This document shows, one piece after another, positions 1 to 10,499 of a stretch of 64,000 nucleotides of DNA. Numbering within the stretch: position 1 is the stretch's first letter; each line of letters starts with the position of its first letter. Made by a program: the position numbers and the translations under genes. Origin of the DNA: Batillaria attramentaria. Its lineage: Eukaryota > Mollusca > Gastropoda > Batillariidae. Below the pieces are notes generated by a model. The model was not told where the DNA came from and ran no database searches. It saw only the letters and a program-made list of their open reading frames with translations. The stretch spans positions 605,001 through 669,000 of the forward strand of contig JACVVK020000145.1 in assembly GCA_018292915.2 (NCBI GenBank), written 5' to 3'.

Positions 1-395
1 GAATCTTGAGAAACACCCGCATTGCTTCTTGCAAAAACTGAGGGTACTGAGGGGAGTTCACCACAGTCTGCAACATAGAACACTGCTGTTAGTATGCATT
101 GATTACAAATCATATAAAATACATTTTTACCATCACTGTAGCGTTATTCAAACATGCACTAAACTATTCCATGGATTAAACAAACTGCAAACAGCATGGG
201 ATTTGTAATTTCTTGTTTTCATTACAATGGTAAGCGTAGCTTGGTTTTCCAACGGCTGACTACTCAGTGTGCACAAGTGAGTTGTCCTACACTTACTTGC
301 AGTTTATATACATGTGTAATTTCTGTGTAACCAGCATGACCCTACCTCAAAGTTTTCACTCAGCTCCTGTGCAGCCTTCAGCTTTTTCTCCACAA
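1..395 (-). CDS. TRRAP: TRRAP-like 5' exons, copy 1 (partial, runs off window)
   Basis: Two minus-strand exons are visible: 346-395 (50 bp) and 1-67 (cut by the window edge). Both have AG acceptors and the first has a GT donor. They read as KLKAAQELSENFE, then TVVNSPQYPQFLQEAMRVF and onward, matching the extreme N-terminal region of TRRAP. TRRAP is the very large PI3K-like pseudokinase scaffold of SAT/NuA4 and SAGA-type histone acetyltransferase complexes in the nucleus. The same two exons recur at 41118-41167 and 40729-40839 in the second half of the segmental duplication. The rest of this copy, including the exons that are damaged in copy 2, lies outside the window, so whether it is functional cannot be judged here. 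The first coding exon was not identified. Confidence 0.75.
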
Positions 396-507
396 CTGTA
401 AGAAAAATATCAATGCAATTTTAACAAAACCTACTACTGTATTACTTAGTACTACAAGCAGATCAATGTCAACTCCCACTGCACCTACGAGCAACAATAA
501 AAGTTAA

Positions 508-591
508 CTCTTTGACGACGAAGCACAATTTCTAACACGCGATTTCCTATAGGAAATCGCGTGTTAGAAATTGTGCTTCGTCGTCAAAGAG
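508..591. mobile_element. Perfect 84-bp palindromic insertion with TTAA flanks
   Basis: The two 42-bp arms are exact reverse complements with no loop, and including the flanking TTAA the palindrome spans 504-595. The paralogous site at 41276-41279 has a single TTAA and no insert, so this is a filled/empty pair with a 4-bp TTAA target duplication. TTAA duplication is typical of piggyBac-type transposition. Nothing in the insert codes for protein. Confidence 0.85.
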
Positions 592-849
592 TTAAAGTAC
601 AATGTATTAAATTTAAAACAAAGGCAGCACTACCAGGTTGGGGAATTGCTGAGGGGGGAAAAGCCTAGACCAAGGTGCAGAGGCAACGCCCTGCTGGGGG
701 GCAATGCCCCACTTACGCCAACAAATTTTAACATTTTAGCCTCTTCTAGCCCCCGAAAGTAAAGTACTGCCTTGGTACATGCAAGTCTTCAAAAATGAAG
801 TTATACTGTGCCATATGGCATTACATCTGATAAGTTCACCACGTACGAA

Positions 850-1085
850 ACATCCCGCACTCTCCACTCATCCTCAGAAAAGCTACTTAAGGTTCCCCCG
901 GGTCAGCCGCAGTGAAAACATTTGGGCAACGTTCTTTCAGTTATAGTGACCCCCCGCATTTGGAACTCCTTGCCATCTTCTCTGAGAAACATCCCTTCCC
1001 TCCTACAGTTTAAAGCACAACTCAAATCACATCTTTTCAAACTGGTTAAAATCTTTAAGTTTAAACTCCACCGCCTGTATTGATG
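850..1085 (+). pseudogene. LINE reverse-transcriptase C-terminal remnant
   Basis: A plus-strand frame reads as a typical end of a CR1/L2-like non-LTR retrotransposon protein, including TPRIWNSLPSSLRNIPSLLQ and then FKAQLKSHLFK. This copy has a TGA near 930, where the duplicate at about 41555-41779 still reads Ser. Only the C-terminal tail is present, so it is a 5'-truncated relic. It sits inside the TRRAP intron or upstream region. Confidence 0.7.
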
Positions 1086-1203
1086 TGTATGTATAAATGT
1101 GTGCATGTGAATTGTGTGTACAACACATGCGTGAGCAAAAGGCTCATTGAGTGCTTTTCTAAGCAGAACTCCACGCTCTACAAGTGTAATATATTATCAT
1201 CAT

Positions 1204-1206
<3 letters not shown>

Positions 1207-1282
<76 letters not shown>

Positions 1283-1427
1283 CTAGGTACATTGACACTA
1301 ATAACAAGTACACATGTGTACACCACAGTACAGTATGCTTGTCCTTTTCTCAAATACAGCTATATATATATATTAGAGCTGCATGTGATGCATTAAAAGA
1401 ATATATATATATATATATATATATATG

Positions 1428-1490
<63 letters not shown>
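1207..1490. repeat. (AT)n and (CA)n microsatellites
   Basis: Pure AT alternation at about 1207-1276, shorter AT runs near 1361-1370 and 1402-1426, then (CA)n from about 1434 to 1490. The duplicate has shorter AT tracts at 43729-43749 and a longer CA tract ending near 44007. The long His/Thr and Tyr/Ile frames here are translations of the repeat, not genes. Confidence 0.95.
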
Positions 1491-1491
<1 letters not shown>

Positions 1492-1647
1492 AGGGCTCCC
1501 TAAAAGCTACAGACCTAAAGGATCCACTGACCCCCAGTTCAAAATTTTTGGGGGTCTTTGTACCTCCACTTTCATTTTTTAAAGGGTCAGAATCATTTCA
1601 CAAGTTTTTAGTGTATGGAATTATAAATTCAGTAAATATTGCTGAAC

Positions 1648-1737
<90 letters not shown>

Positions 1738-2660
1738 AAAACTAATTTTATCAACTTCAAATCATATAATTAAATGAAGTGGGTACAATTCAGTTTTGAA
1801 AGTTGGAAACTCTGACTTTTTGCTGCTCTGTGCCGACTCTGATGCGACGTCTGAATCATAGCTATGCGACGCCGAAGTGCACCCGCTGCCCGGCGGGCGA
1901 GGGCTCGAGCCCCTCCACAACTTTTCCACTGACGAAAAAGTCCATAGTCTTTTGAACTTTCACTTTTTTCGGTGGCATGATTCGTCACAGGGAAAGCGAA
2001 TCCGATCGGTAACAAGACAGGCGCGTAGGAAGATGCTGAGAGAAAGGAGGGCCCACTAAGTCGGGTGAGCCATACGGCCGGGGTGAAGAAGGGTGTGTGT
2101 GTGTGTGTGTGTGTGTTGACTGCCAAGGATTGTGTCCTGCGACAGCATAGCAGGGGGGGGGGGGGGGACCACTGGTGGGCCCCCTCTCCTCTCTCCTCTT
2201 TTCAAAAGCAAGGGGGGGCCCAAAGATATTCGGGCCCCCCTTCCAAAACTCGAACGGGGGCCTGGCCCCCTGGGCCCCAGTGGTTTCTACGCCCCTGCGG
2301 GTAGCCAGTGGAGTTGCCTGAGTAGGGGTTTTGCGTGGTTGAACTTGCGCTTACGGAGGACAATGCTTGCTGCATAGTTCTGAACCCTCTGCAGTCTCTC
2401 ATGTAGTTCCAGCTGTCAGTGCGTGAGAGAGAGAGAGAGGGGGGGGGGGGGGGGGGGTTTGGATTTTCAATTGTCGGTTCGAAAGACAGGTAGGGGCCGT
2501 TTACCACCCAGAAACCGACATGCACTAATACTTGACTACAATCTAAAGACGTGTATATGTTCATGTTTTAAAATATCGGCTTTAGACGAGAGCAATCGTT
2601 GTCGAAACTTTCAAAGCCACACAGCAACGGAAAAAGGTCGTCCATTTTGATTACCCCCCA

Positions 2661-2697
<37 letters not shown>

Positions 2698-2947
2698 CTC
2701 CCCCGGGCTTTCCGTGCCCTTGGTCTGTATGCATCGCAACACTGAAAGAAATCTGTCGCAATATTTACTGAAAATTATATCTCGGCCTCCACGCAGTGAA
2801 TGACATTCGTAATCTAACTTATTCAACTCTTCAAAATGTGTATCCATGAGCCCTGGCCCCCCTGCCTTCTTGTATTTGCTTACACCCTCAGTATTCACTG
2901 TGCTGATATTTGCTATGTTGAAAGCGTATGCATTCAAACGGTTATGT
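1491..2947. repeat. Interspersed repeat family A, copy 1
   Basis: About 1.45 kb that matches 9073-10499 in direct orientation at very high identity. It begins with cagggctccctaaa and ends near tgtctggtggtt. It contains a long (GT)n at 1650-1736 and a nested MITE (2018-2298). The two copies differ mainly in simple-repeat length (GT, GA/G and CA/C runs). No convincing coding sequence was seen. It lies in the 10-kb block absent from duplication copy 2. Confidence 0.8.
2018..2298 (-). mobile_element. MITE-like element with GCAGG..CGTAGGA ends, copy 1
   Basis: The ends are inverted: caggcgcgtagga at the left and tctacgcccctgc at the right. The interior holds a (GT)n tract and GGGCCC-rich runs. 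Copies lie at 9572-9853 (same orientation) and 3774-4087 (opposite orientation). No coding potential is seen. Confidence 0.65.
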
Positions 2948-3219
2948 CTGGTGGTTCTACGTCTTAATCTGTGTTTATGGGCTTGGGAACCTGGGATGTC
3001 GAACTCTGTGTATAAACAGTTCTTTTCGGTCTCCTCATACGGGCTATACATTACAGATACGGATTAAAAACACAAACAACCTGCTATATATTCCTATACA
3101 ACACAATGCAGTTCAGGACACCGAAGAAATGCTTAAAACTTCATCAAAAGTCCAGCAGCCAAAGACTCGTGTATAGGATAAATGGAAACAAATTCCAAAA
3201 TTCCTCTTTCTTGCAAGGC

Positions 3220-3365
3220 TAAAACCGACCACCTACCCCCTCATTCCTCTGTCGGCTGCTAGCTCTTGTGCCAGCCGCGCATGAATACAAACAGTCCACA
3301 TCAGTGCCAGGCTCATTTTTTCACTGTTTTCACTATTACCTGGCATGGATTTTATTTACAAAGCC
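3220..3365 (+). repeat. Short dispersed repeat shared with 53145-53300
   Basis: The sequence around ccgcgcatgaatacaaa and tacctggcatg reappears as a reverse complement at about 53145-53300. An adjoining family segment, with cccctttt near ctaa(g/a)tatagta, appears at 33955-34020 and 53035-53100. The class is unknown. The rest of 2948-3580 holds no recognisable gene. Confidence 0.5.
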
Positions 3366-3524
3366 AAGAAACAGCCCCAAATTGCCCTTTTTTTAAACTC
3401 TGCGCACAAATTTAAAAGGGGCAAAACCTAAAGGCCCATTCTCCGATATACCCAAGTTCACAGATCGTTCTGAGTTGTTTTGGTGGTGTCTGGCATTGCA
3501 CCACTTAGACACCTGCACAGTGAG

Positions 3525-3571
<47 letters not shown>

Positions 3572-3579
3572 TGTGTGTG

Positions 3580-3757
3580 CAGGGCTCCCTAAACTGTGCG
3601 TCTGTGCGTAATTTACGCACCGAAGTAAAAATTTACGTCCTAAAAAAAATTCGAGGGGGTACGTTGAAGCATTATGAACGCCATCTGTGCTTAGCTTGAC
3701 GCACTACCTCTGCACTACCGTGCGTACGCCTATAGGCTTGTTGTGATCGATTGAGTG
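3580..3757 (+). repeat. Inverted-repeat arm paired with 11093-11270
   Basis: About 178 bp starting cagggctccctaaactg. It is the reverse complement of 11093-11270 with only about two mismatches. The first 14 bases also start repeat family A at 1491. CAGGG-type ends resemble hAT transposon termini, but no matching target duplication was found. Confidence 0.65.
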
Positions 3758-3773
3758 TTGAGTCAGTGCTCTT

Positions 3774-3958
3774 GCAGGGGCGTAGGAACCACGGGGGCCC
3801 TGGGGGCCCAGGCCCCCGTTCGATTTTTGGAAGGGGGGCCCGAATATCTTTGGGCCCCCCTTGCTTCTGATAAGAGGAGAGGGGGCCCAACAGTGGTGGG
3901 GGCCCACCAGTGGTGGGGCCCCCCTGCTCTGCTGTCGCAGGACACAGTCCTTGGCAGT

Positions 3959-3995
<37 letters not shown>

Positions 3996-4087
3996 CCTCA
4001 CCCCCCCCCCCCCTTCTTCACCCCGGCCGTATGGCTCACCCGACTGAGTGGGCCCCCCTTCCTCTCAGCATCTTCCTACGCGCCTGC
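3774..4087 (+). mobile_element. MITE-like element with GCAGG..CGTAGGA ends, copy 3
   Basis: Starts gcaggggcgtagga and ends tcctacgcgcctgc, so the tips are inverted repeats. It is the opposite orientation of 2018-2298 and 9572-9853. It holds (CA)n near 3960-3993 and a poly-C run, as in the other copies. Confidence 0.65.
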
Positions 4088-4119
4088 TAACCATGTTACA
4101 AGCTTGAATACAGGTATTT

Positions 4120-4332
4120 CTCTAAAGCTCTATCAATGTCTATCATCATGCAAAGTTTAAAAACACTGGTGTTTGTAGATTCCGAGAAAATGCTAATGTG
4201 AGCTTTCTAAACAGACAGCTATAGTGAACTTGACATGGAGTCAAGGTCATTCAAAATGGTATTTTTTGGAAGGGCTCATGACTGTTAATTTGGTGCCTCT
4301 GCTGTTTGCAGATTCTGAGAAAAAGCTAATGC

Positions 4333-4414
<82 letters not shown>

Positions 4415-4465
4415 AGACGACGGAGGGTTATTACATATTCTCCCTTTTGTTACACAAGTGAGCTA
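4120..4465 (+). repeat. TCAAGGTCA-type satellite-like repeat, short copy
   Basis: Contains ttgacatggagtcaaggtcattcaaaa, the (CA)n block 4335-4411 and the end signature gacgacggagggttattaca followed by gttacacaagtgagc. The same arrangement occurs at 34580-36545 and, inverted, at 27841-28130. Confidence 0.7.
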
Positions 4466-4489
4466 AAAAATAAATAAATAAAAAATTGC

Positions 4490-4770
4490 CAAATCCTGTA
4501 ATGACTTATTTTCCGTTTCTGTAGGAAGGTCAAAAGCTTGTGCTTGTTACTTTCAATTCATCATGATAAAAGTTTTTTGTGTGCGTTTGCATTGCATTGT
4601 GTGTGCATCGCACATAGTTTCAAAAGCTTTTCGCAAAAATGCCAGATTCTAAAATGATTTATGTTCCGTTTTCGTGGGAAGATAAAACGCCTGTGCTTGT
4701 TACTTTCACTTTATCATTTTTTTTTTGTACTGTTATGGTTGCATTGCACATAGTTTTTAAAAGCAGAAGG
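4490..4770. repeat. Two diverged ~150-bp tandem units
   Basis: The two units start near 4494 and 4648. Both contain a ttccgttt core followed by gcttgttactttca and gcattgcacatagttt. A related segment occurs near 34860-34920, linking it to the satellite-like family. The stretch 4771-4967 shows only T-rich sequence. Confidence 0.5.
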
Positions 4771-4967
4771 CAGTGAAAATAAAGTGTTGTGTTCAGAAAT
4801 GGCATTATCTGGTTACTCAGTTTCAGTATCTGTTTGCAAATGTGCGACATGTTTCGTCATTGCGGATTTTTGCCTTTTTTTTTTTTTTAGTTTTGTTTTT
4901 GTTAGGTCTTCAACACTACGTCGTGAACATTTCGTCGCCTACGTGTCTTAGAAAGGCTTCATTCCAA

Positions 4968-5797
4968 TGAGAAACAGAGAACTGACGTAAAATTCAAATG
5001 CCATGGAGCACGACCTCGTCATAATAATGCAAACTTTGTGTGAGGAGGGGAGTAATTTAGTTCTAAATAAATAATCTGCTCCCAAATTTAACTGTGCATG
5101 CGTTTTCAGGACATGCAGTCATTTTGTCATGCTGGAAGCAGAGATAATATCAGCCTAGTGAGGATCGAGAATTCGGGTGGTTGGTAAGTGTTTACTTGAA
5201 ATATATAGCAAATAGTTGTATAACTCAATTCAAAACTTTAATACCGAATCTGGACAGTTTACTAATGTGTAAAAAATGTCCTTTCTTCGATACGTACTTG
5301 TTTTGTGGATCGTTCAGTGCACACGCTGTGCTCACAAAATCGCCACCTCCCACACTAACTGTCCACACAGCCAGTCAGCACCTCATAGTGTGCCGAGTGC
5401 AGGGAAAGAAAGGAAGCCCGAGACAAAACAAGCCTTCACAGGCATGCCAGTGCGGCTTGATTAGTAAGTAACGGACACAGGTTCTCGTCTGCAATAGAAG
5501 TTTAGGTTCGCTTTTGGCTAGCTGAGGCGTTTAGCATGGATTTGTGTCGTCATTTTCAAATTCTGCATTGAGCAACGGCCGTTTCCGGTCGAGTTTGTGG
5601 CGACTGTAGGCGATATGCACACGCCGTTTGGTTCATAGCACTCATGAGTTTCTTCGAAACGAACGCTCATTCATTCAAAGTCACAACCGTGTCCCTTTCG
5701 TGGAGTAATTTGTCCACTTTGTGACCAACTATCGGTATTTTTGCTCCCACCTCAACGATATTTTCCGCCATGTTGTGACGTAGTATCGCCACTGTGA
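4968..5797. mobile_element. Interspersed repeat family D, full-length copy
   Basis: About 830 bp, from tgagaaacagagaactg to cgccactgtga. A second full copy lies at 38292-39123, and a copy of the last ~143 bp lies at 37963-38105. Identity between full copies is high. No terminal inverted repeats or protein frame support a class. The 5' truncation of the third copy suggests retroposition, but this is inference. Confidence 0.75.
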
Positions 5798-5828
5798 AAT
5801 TATAAAGTCAAAAACTACTATAAAAACA

Positions 5829-6080
5829 AGAGAGGATAACCGATACAACACAAAAAACAGTTATCATGAAAAGACGAAATGCCTTTCACAAGAAAAATCA
5901 AACTGACAAAAAAGAGAGGATAACCTATACAAACAGAAAACAGTTATCATGAACACACGAAATGCCTTTCACAAGAAAAATCAAAATGACGATAAAGAGA
6001 GGATAACCGATACAAAACAGAAAACAGTTATCATGATCCGAAAAAAGAAGTCGAAATACCTTTCACAAGAAAAATCACAT
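5829..6080. repeat. Three tandem ~84-bp units
   Basis: Units start at 5829, 5913 and 5996. Each has agagaggataacc, then cagttatcatga and cctttcacaagaaaaatca. The array lies directly beside the downstream end of the LINE ORF1 at 6156-7231. Confidence 0.85.
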
Positions 6081-6155
6081 ATGCGTGGAATACTCATTCT
6101 CATCACCGCTCTCTGAGCTTACTTGACTCATGGAGCGACCAGCACTCGGACCGGC

Positions 6156-7231
6156 CTAACTGTGAACGTCCCCTTCTCCCTGCCTATTCTGCACCTGTCG
6201 CTGATTCCCACCTCCCACAGCAGTTCGCACTGGTGCCTCTACCAGTTTCTGGAGATCCCTCTGGGATTTAACTTCTTCACCGCTCTGGTTCCCCTCAATC
6301 TTTACATATATTTTGCCATTCTTGGACCAGGCCTGATCAACACATGGATGGTCTTTGCACTTTTTCAGCAACTGGTATCGGGCCGTGGTCAGGTCCTCGG
6401 CGATGACAACACCACTGTTTTTGAGTTTTCGTCGGCTGACAAACACATCATGCAGCACTCGCCTCGACACGAACCGGACGATGATGGCGCGTGGAGAGAG
6501 CCCCGCCCTCAGTCCCTGGCCTCTTCGGTCCCGTCGCCGTTGCCGACCCCGTGCCGGCCCCACTCCAGGTCCGAAGCTTGGATGTGTCTCAGGGACAGCT
6601 TGTCGTGCAACAGTTTTAGCACCTTTGTCTCGCAGTCCCGGACATTCTCCTTGTCACTCTCCGCAATCCCAAAGATCCGAATGTTGTTCCGGCGCGTATA
6701 CTGCTCCACGTCGTCGCTGCGTGTATGTGCCACACCCGCCTCAAACTTGGCCTCTCTAACCTCTGTCTCCATAGTTTCCATCCGCTTCTTGCAACCCACC
6801 AACTCCGCACTCAAAGTCTCGTTCTCCTTTCTCAATTCAAAGACAGTTCCATTCACCCTCTCCAACTCAGTCCTCATTCCGGCCAGTTCACCCCATATCT
6901 CGTCCATCTCCTTTCGAAAACCATCCATTTTCTGAATCACAATAGACAGTTTTTCATTCAAGTCTTCGTTTGAAACACCACTGGTCGGCATCGTGGGAGT
7001 TGAAGACCTGCGAGCAGTAGTAAAATGGTCGCGAATTGTAACACGGCTCCCCTCGCTCACACTACTCTTCTCTACACACGTGTCTTTCAACTTTTTCGGT
7101 TGCGTTTCCCCCACTCCACTTTTCTGCGGGGTCTCGGGGATAATATTTGCCCCCAAGTCCTGGCTCGAGTCGCCTGAATGCTCGGGCTTCTTTCTTTTCC
7201 TGTCACGCTTGGCTGAACTTTTTCCCGGCAT
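6156..7231 (-). pseudogene. Non-LTR retrotransposon ORF1 (L1-ORF1p-like), frameshifted
   Basis: The minus-strand frame from ATG at 7231 encodes a basic N-terminus (MPGKSSAKRDRKRKKP), a coiled-coil region around MDGFRKEMDEIWGEL, and the start of an RNA-binding domain with DDVEQYTRRNNIRIFGI. That motif is typical of L1-type ORF1 proteins. The frame then stops near 6509. The rest of the domain continues in another frame to 6156 (RAIIVRFVSRRVLHDVF, then KLKNSGVVIAEDLTTARYQL and KDHPCV), so there is one frameshift in about 6510-6563. The protein would package retrotransposon RNA. No ORF2 follows; a tandem array begins within 100 bp. Confidence 0.85.
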
Positions 7232-7375
7232 AGCGTTGACCGGAGCCCTGCATCATGGACAATGGACTGACACAAATCACTTATTTTCTTCGCAAATACT
7301 CAATCACATAATCCCAGTTTTGAACCCTGGGTGGCTGCGGCACTTGCGGTTCACATAGTGTAGGTTTCAAAACCC

Positions 7376-7620
7376 TACGATGGCTAATTAGAATGTAATC
7401 AGCCTAATGAGCGGAGATGCTCACAAGTGCGTACCGGCAACCCGGCTGAGCAGTGCTCACCCCGCTTGATTCAGCTTCTTTTTATACATTTGTCGTGGTG
7501 GAAAAGACAATGACTAAACGTATGAAGAAAGATCCCCGAATCCAAACAAGCACGTCGTCTTTACAGCGGTCATTATTTTTCCCCATTTTTATGTTGTTTC
7601 CATAGTAATGGAAACAACAT
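7376..7620 (-). repeat. Dispersed repeat related to the copy-2 insertion, with palindrome
   Basis: 7470-7590 matches the reverse complement of about 47145-47275, including cttctttttatacatttgtc and aatccaaacaagcacgtc. At 7591-7620 is an imperfect hairpin with 13-bp arms (atgttgtttccat) and a 4-base loop. Related hairpins occur at 26573 and 62761. Confidence 0.6.
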
Positions 7621-7800
7621 CATAGGACGGGCTAAAATTTCCACGTTCATAGGCAAGCATCTGTGGTACAAACGCACGTCACTGCCGATCTCCCGCAGAG
7701 ACGATTTTGCAAGTACAACTCTGACAATGACGTAACAAGCGTGCGTCTCCGATGCTGACGTGTATGGTGCGCAGAACGCACTTCTCCTCCTCAGTGAGTG

Positions 7801-7852
<52 letters not shown>

Positions 7853-7855
7853 AGG
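7621..7855 (-). repeat. Repeat fragment inverted relative to 26480-26605, plus (GT)n
   Basis: The sequence around taggacgggctaaaattt and ctgccgatctcccgcag is the reverse complement of 26480-26580. A pure (GT)n tract occupies 7803-7850. Confidence 0.6.
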
Positions 7856-8470
7856 CCTGTTTCTCCGAAAATACTCAACCGAATGGCTTCAAATTTGGGA
7901 TATCTGAATATATCAAACTGTTAGATTAGAGCAACCGAGCGTGTGATGATTGCTTAAGTGTTTTGGGAGTTATCTCCCTTTTGAGACAAGTTGGTTGTCT
8001 GGCGTTTGCAGGCGTAATATTTATTTAAATCACTCAATTTTTTGGCAGTAGATAGCTTGAATACGGACTCTGAACAGAGTCACTACTAGAAAATGGTCGC
8101 TCTTATAGTTTTCATGTAAACCGAACCTCAGTTGACATTGCATGTGAACCCAGTTCAGATGCCTGTATCTCCGAAAATACTCTAACGATCGATTTCAAAT
8201 TTGGGGTTTCTAAATGAATCAAGATAGTTGAATAGAAGGCCCGATCCAGGTACGATTGCACACATCATTTGCGAGTTACATGTATCGCCCTTTTCAGAAA
8301 AAAAGGCTATCTGGCGTTTAAAGACGTAATATTTATCTAAATCACTCCATTTTTGGACATAGACAGCATGAATACGGACTCTAAAGAGAGTGAATTTTGG
8401 AGGTTGTCGCTAGTATACTTTTGACGTAAGCCGTACCTCATGAAAGTGCTGGTGAACCCATTTTAGATCT
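7856..8470. repeat. Two tandem ~307-bp units
   Basis: Both units start with ctgt(t/a)tctccgaaaatactc and share atcactc(a/c)attttt, gaatacggactct and a gtgaaccca end. They start near 7856 and 8162. The stretch 8471-8890 after them holds an A-run (8524-8543) and no recognisable gene. Confidence 0.8.
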
Positions 8471-8895
8471 CAAAATCGCTCCTACTATATATAGATAATG
8501 TGTCTGGGGTGCCATAAAAAAATATACAAAAAAAAAAAAAAAAATTCACTGCAGCCGTTATCGTCAGTTGACTCGAAAATTTGTACTCAAAGCACATTTC
8601 CTCTACACAAGCCACACGCCTCACAAACATCGCAGAAAAGGCACTCGCGCACTGACGCAAAACTGTATCAGCGTCAATTTCCCGACGTCATGTTTGACTG
8701 ACGTGATGTTGGCATTTCTTGGGGATGTGTCGCCACTTTTCGGAAGTTCTCTATTTGTAGACGGGGAACGCGGGAGTTTCGTTGTAGTGAGCTTTGTTTT
8801 TCCCACTGACTCTCACTCAGTAGCATAGTAGAGTGAGAGAACACCACATAGGTCTCAACTCTCAATGGAGCACATGCACAAACGCGGCTCGCGCG

Positions 8896-9000
8896 AGTGT
8901 GTGTGTGTGTGTGTGTGTATGTGCGTGCGTGCGTGCGTGCGTGCGTGTGTACGCGCGCATGTGTATGTCTGTGTGTGTCTGTGTGTGCGCGCGCGCGCAG
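8896..9000. repeat. Mixed (GT)n / (GCGT)n / (GC)n microsatellite
   Basis: GT alternation grades into gcgtgcgtgcgtgcgt and then gcgcgcgcgc. It is followed by 70 bases of unassigned sequence up to repeat family A. Confidence 0.9.
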
Positions 9001-9072
9001 CAGACATAACACATAGTGAAAAAACGTTCGCCGAGCAGAATTGTCTGTTAAACCAGAGACATGTTATGTATG

Positions 9073-9229
9073 CAGGGCTGCCTAAAAGCTACAGACCTAA
9101 AGGATCCACTGACCCCCAGTTCAAAATTTTTGGGGGTCTTTGTACCTCCACTTTCAATTTTTAAAGGGTCAGAATCATTTCACAAGTTTTTAGTGTATGG
9201 AATTATAAATTCAGTAAATATTGCTGAAC

Positions 9230-9291
<62 letters not shown>

Positions 9292-9642
9292 AAAACTAAT
9301 TTTATCAACTTCAAATCATATAATTAAATGAAGTGGGTACAATTCAGTTTTGAAAGTTGGAAACTCTGACTTTTTGCTGCTCTGTGCCGACTCTGATGCG
9401 ACGTCTGAATCATAGCTATGCGACGCCGAAGTGCACCCGCTGCCCGGCGGGCGAGGGCTCGAGCCCCTCCACAACTTTTCCACTGACGAAAAAGTCCATA
9501 GTCTTTTGAACTTTCACTTTTTTCGGTGGCATGATTCGTCACAGGGAAAGCGAATCCGATCGGTAACAAGACAGGCGCGTAGGAAGATGCTGAGAGAAAG
9601 GGGGGCCCACTAAGTCGGGTGAGCCATACGGCCGGGGTGAAG

Positions 9643-9683
<41 letters not shown>

Positions 9684-10499
9684 GACTGCCAAGGATTGTG
9701 TCCTGCGACAGCATAGCAGGGGGGGGGGGACCACTGGTGGGCCCCCTCTCCTCTTTTCAAAAGCAAGGGGGGGCCCAAAGATATTCTGGCTCCCCTTCCA
9801 AAACTCGAACGGGGGCCTGGCCCCCTGGGCCCCAGTGGTTTCTACGCCCCTGCGGGTAGCCAGTGGAGTTGCCTGAGTAGGGGTTTTGCGTGGTTGAACT
9901 TGCGCTTACGGAGGACAATGCATGCTGCATTGTTCTGAACCCTCTGCAGTCTCTCATGTAGTTCCAGCTGTCAGTGCGTGAGAGAGAGAGAGAGAGAGAG
10001 AGAGAGGGTTTTGGATTTTCAATTGTCGGTTCGAAAGACAGGTAGGGGCCGTTTACCACCCAGAAACCGACATGCACTAATACTTGACTACAATCTAAAG
10101 ACGTGTATATGTTCATGTTTTAAAATATCGGCTTTAGACGAGAGCAATCGTTGTCGAAACTTTCAAAGCCACACAGCAACGGAAAAAGGTCGTCCATTTT
10201 GATTACCCCCACCCCCACCCCACACACACCCTCTCCCCCGGGCTTTCCGTGCCCTTGGTCTGTATGCATCGCAACACTGAAAGAAATCTGTCGCAATATT
10301 TACTGAAAATTATATCTCGGCCTCCACGCAGTGAATGACATTCATAATCTAACTTATTCAACTCTTCAAAATGTGTATCCATGAGCCCTGCCCCCCCCCC
10401 CCCCCCCCCGCCTTCTTGTATTTGCTTACACCCTCAGTATTCACTGTGCTGATATTTGCTGATGTTGAAAGCGTATGCATTCAAACGGTTATGTCTGGT
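9073..10499. repeat. Interspersed repeat family A, copy 2
   Basis: Direct copy of 1491-2947, with the nested MITE at 9572-9853, (GT)n at 9231-9290, (GA)n near 9980-10006 and a C-run near 10388-10409. After tgtctggtggttt the two copies diverge, which marks the family boundary. Confidence 0.8.
9572..9853 (-). mobile_element. MITE-like element with GCAGG..CGTAGGA ends, copy 2
   Basis: Same orientation and near-identical to 2018-2298. It carries a longer (GT)n (about 9648-9682) and a shorter G-run. Confidence 0.65.

Larger units (their letters stand above)
1..1490. repeat. Segmental duplication copy 1, proximal part
   Basis: This stretch matches 40773-41786 plus about 43614-44010 in the same orientation with few differences. 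It carries TRRAP exons, intron, a LINE tail and an (AT)n/(CA)n tract. Differences are an 84-bp palindrome present only here and a 1.8-kb insertion present only in copy 2. The match resumes at 11521. Confidence 0.9.

Noticed and set aside
1084..1503. Protein-coding reading of the (AT)n/(CA)n region
   Set aside because: The peptides are Tyr/Ile and Thr/His runs from the microsatellites.
6123..6935. 270-codon open frame on the plus strand
   Set aside because: It is antisense to the LINE ORF1, whose minus-strand frame has clear ORF1p motifs. The plus frame is Ser/Pro-rich without family features.
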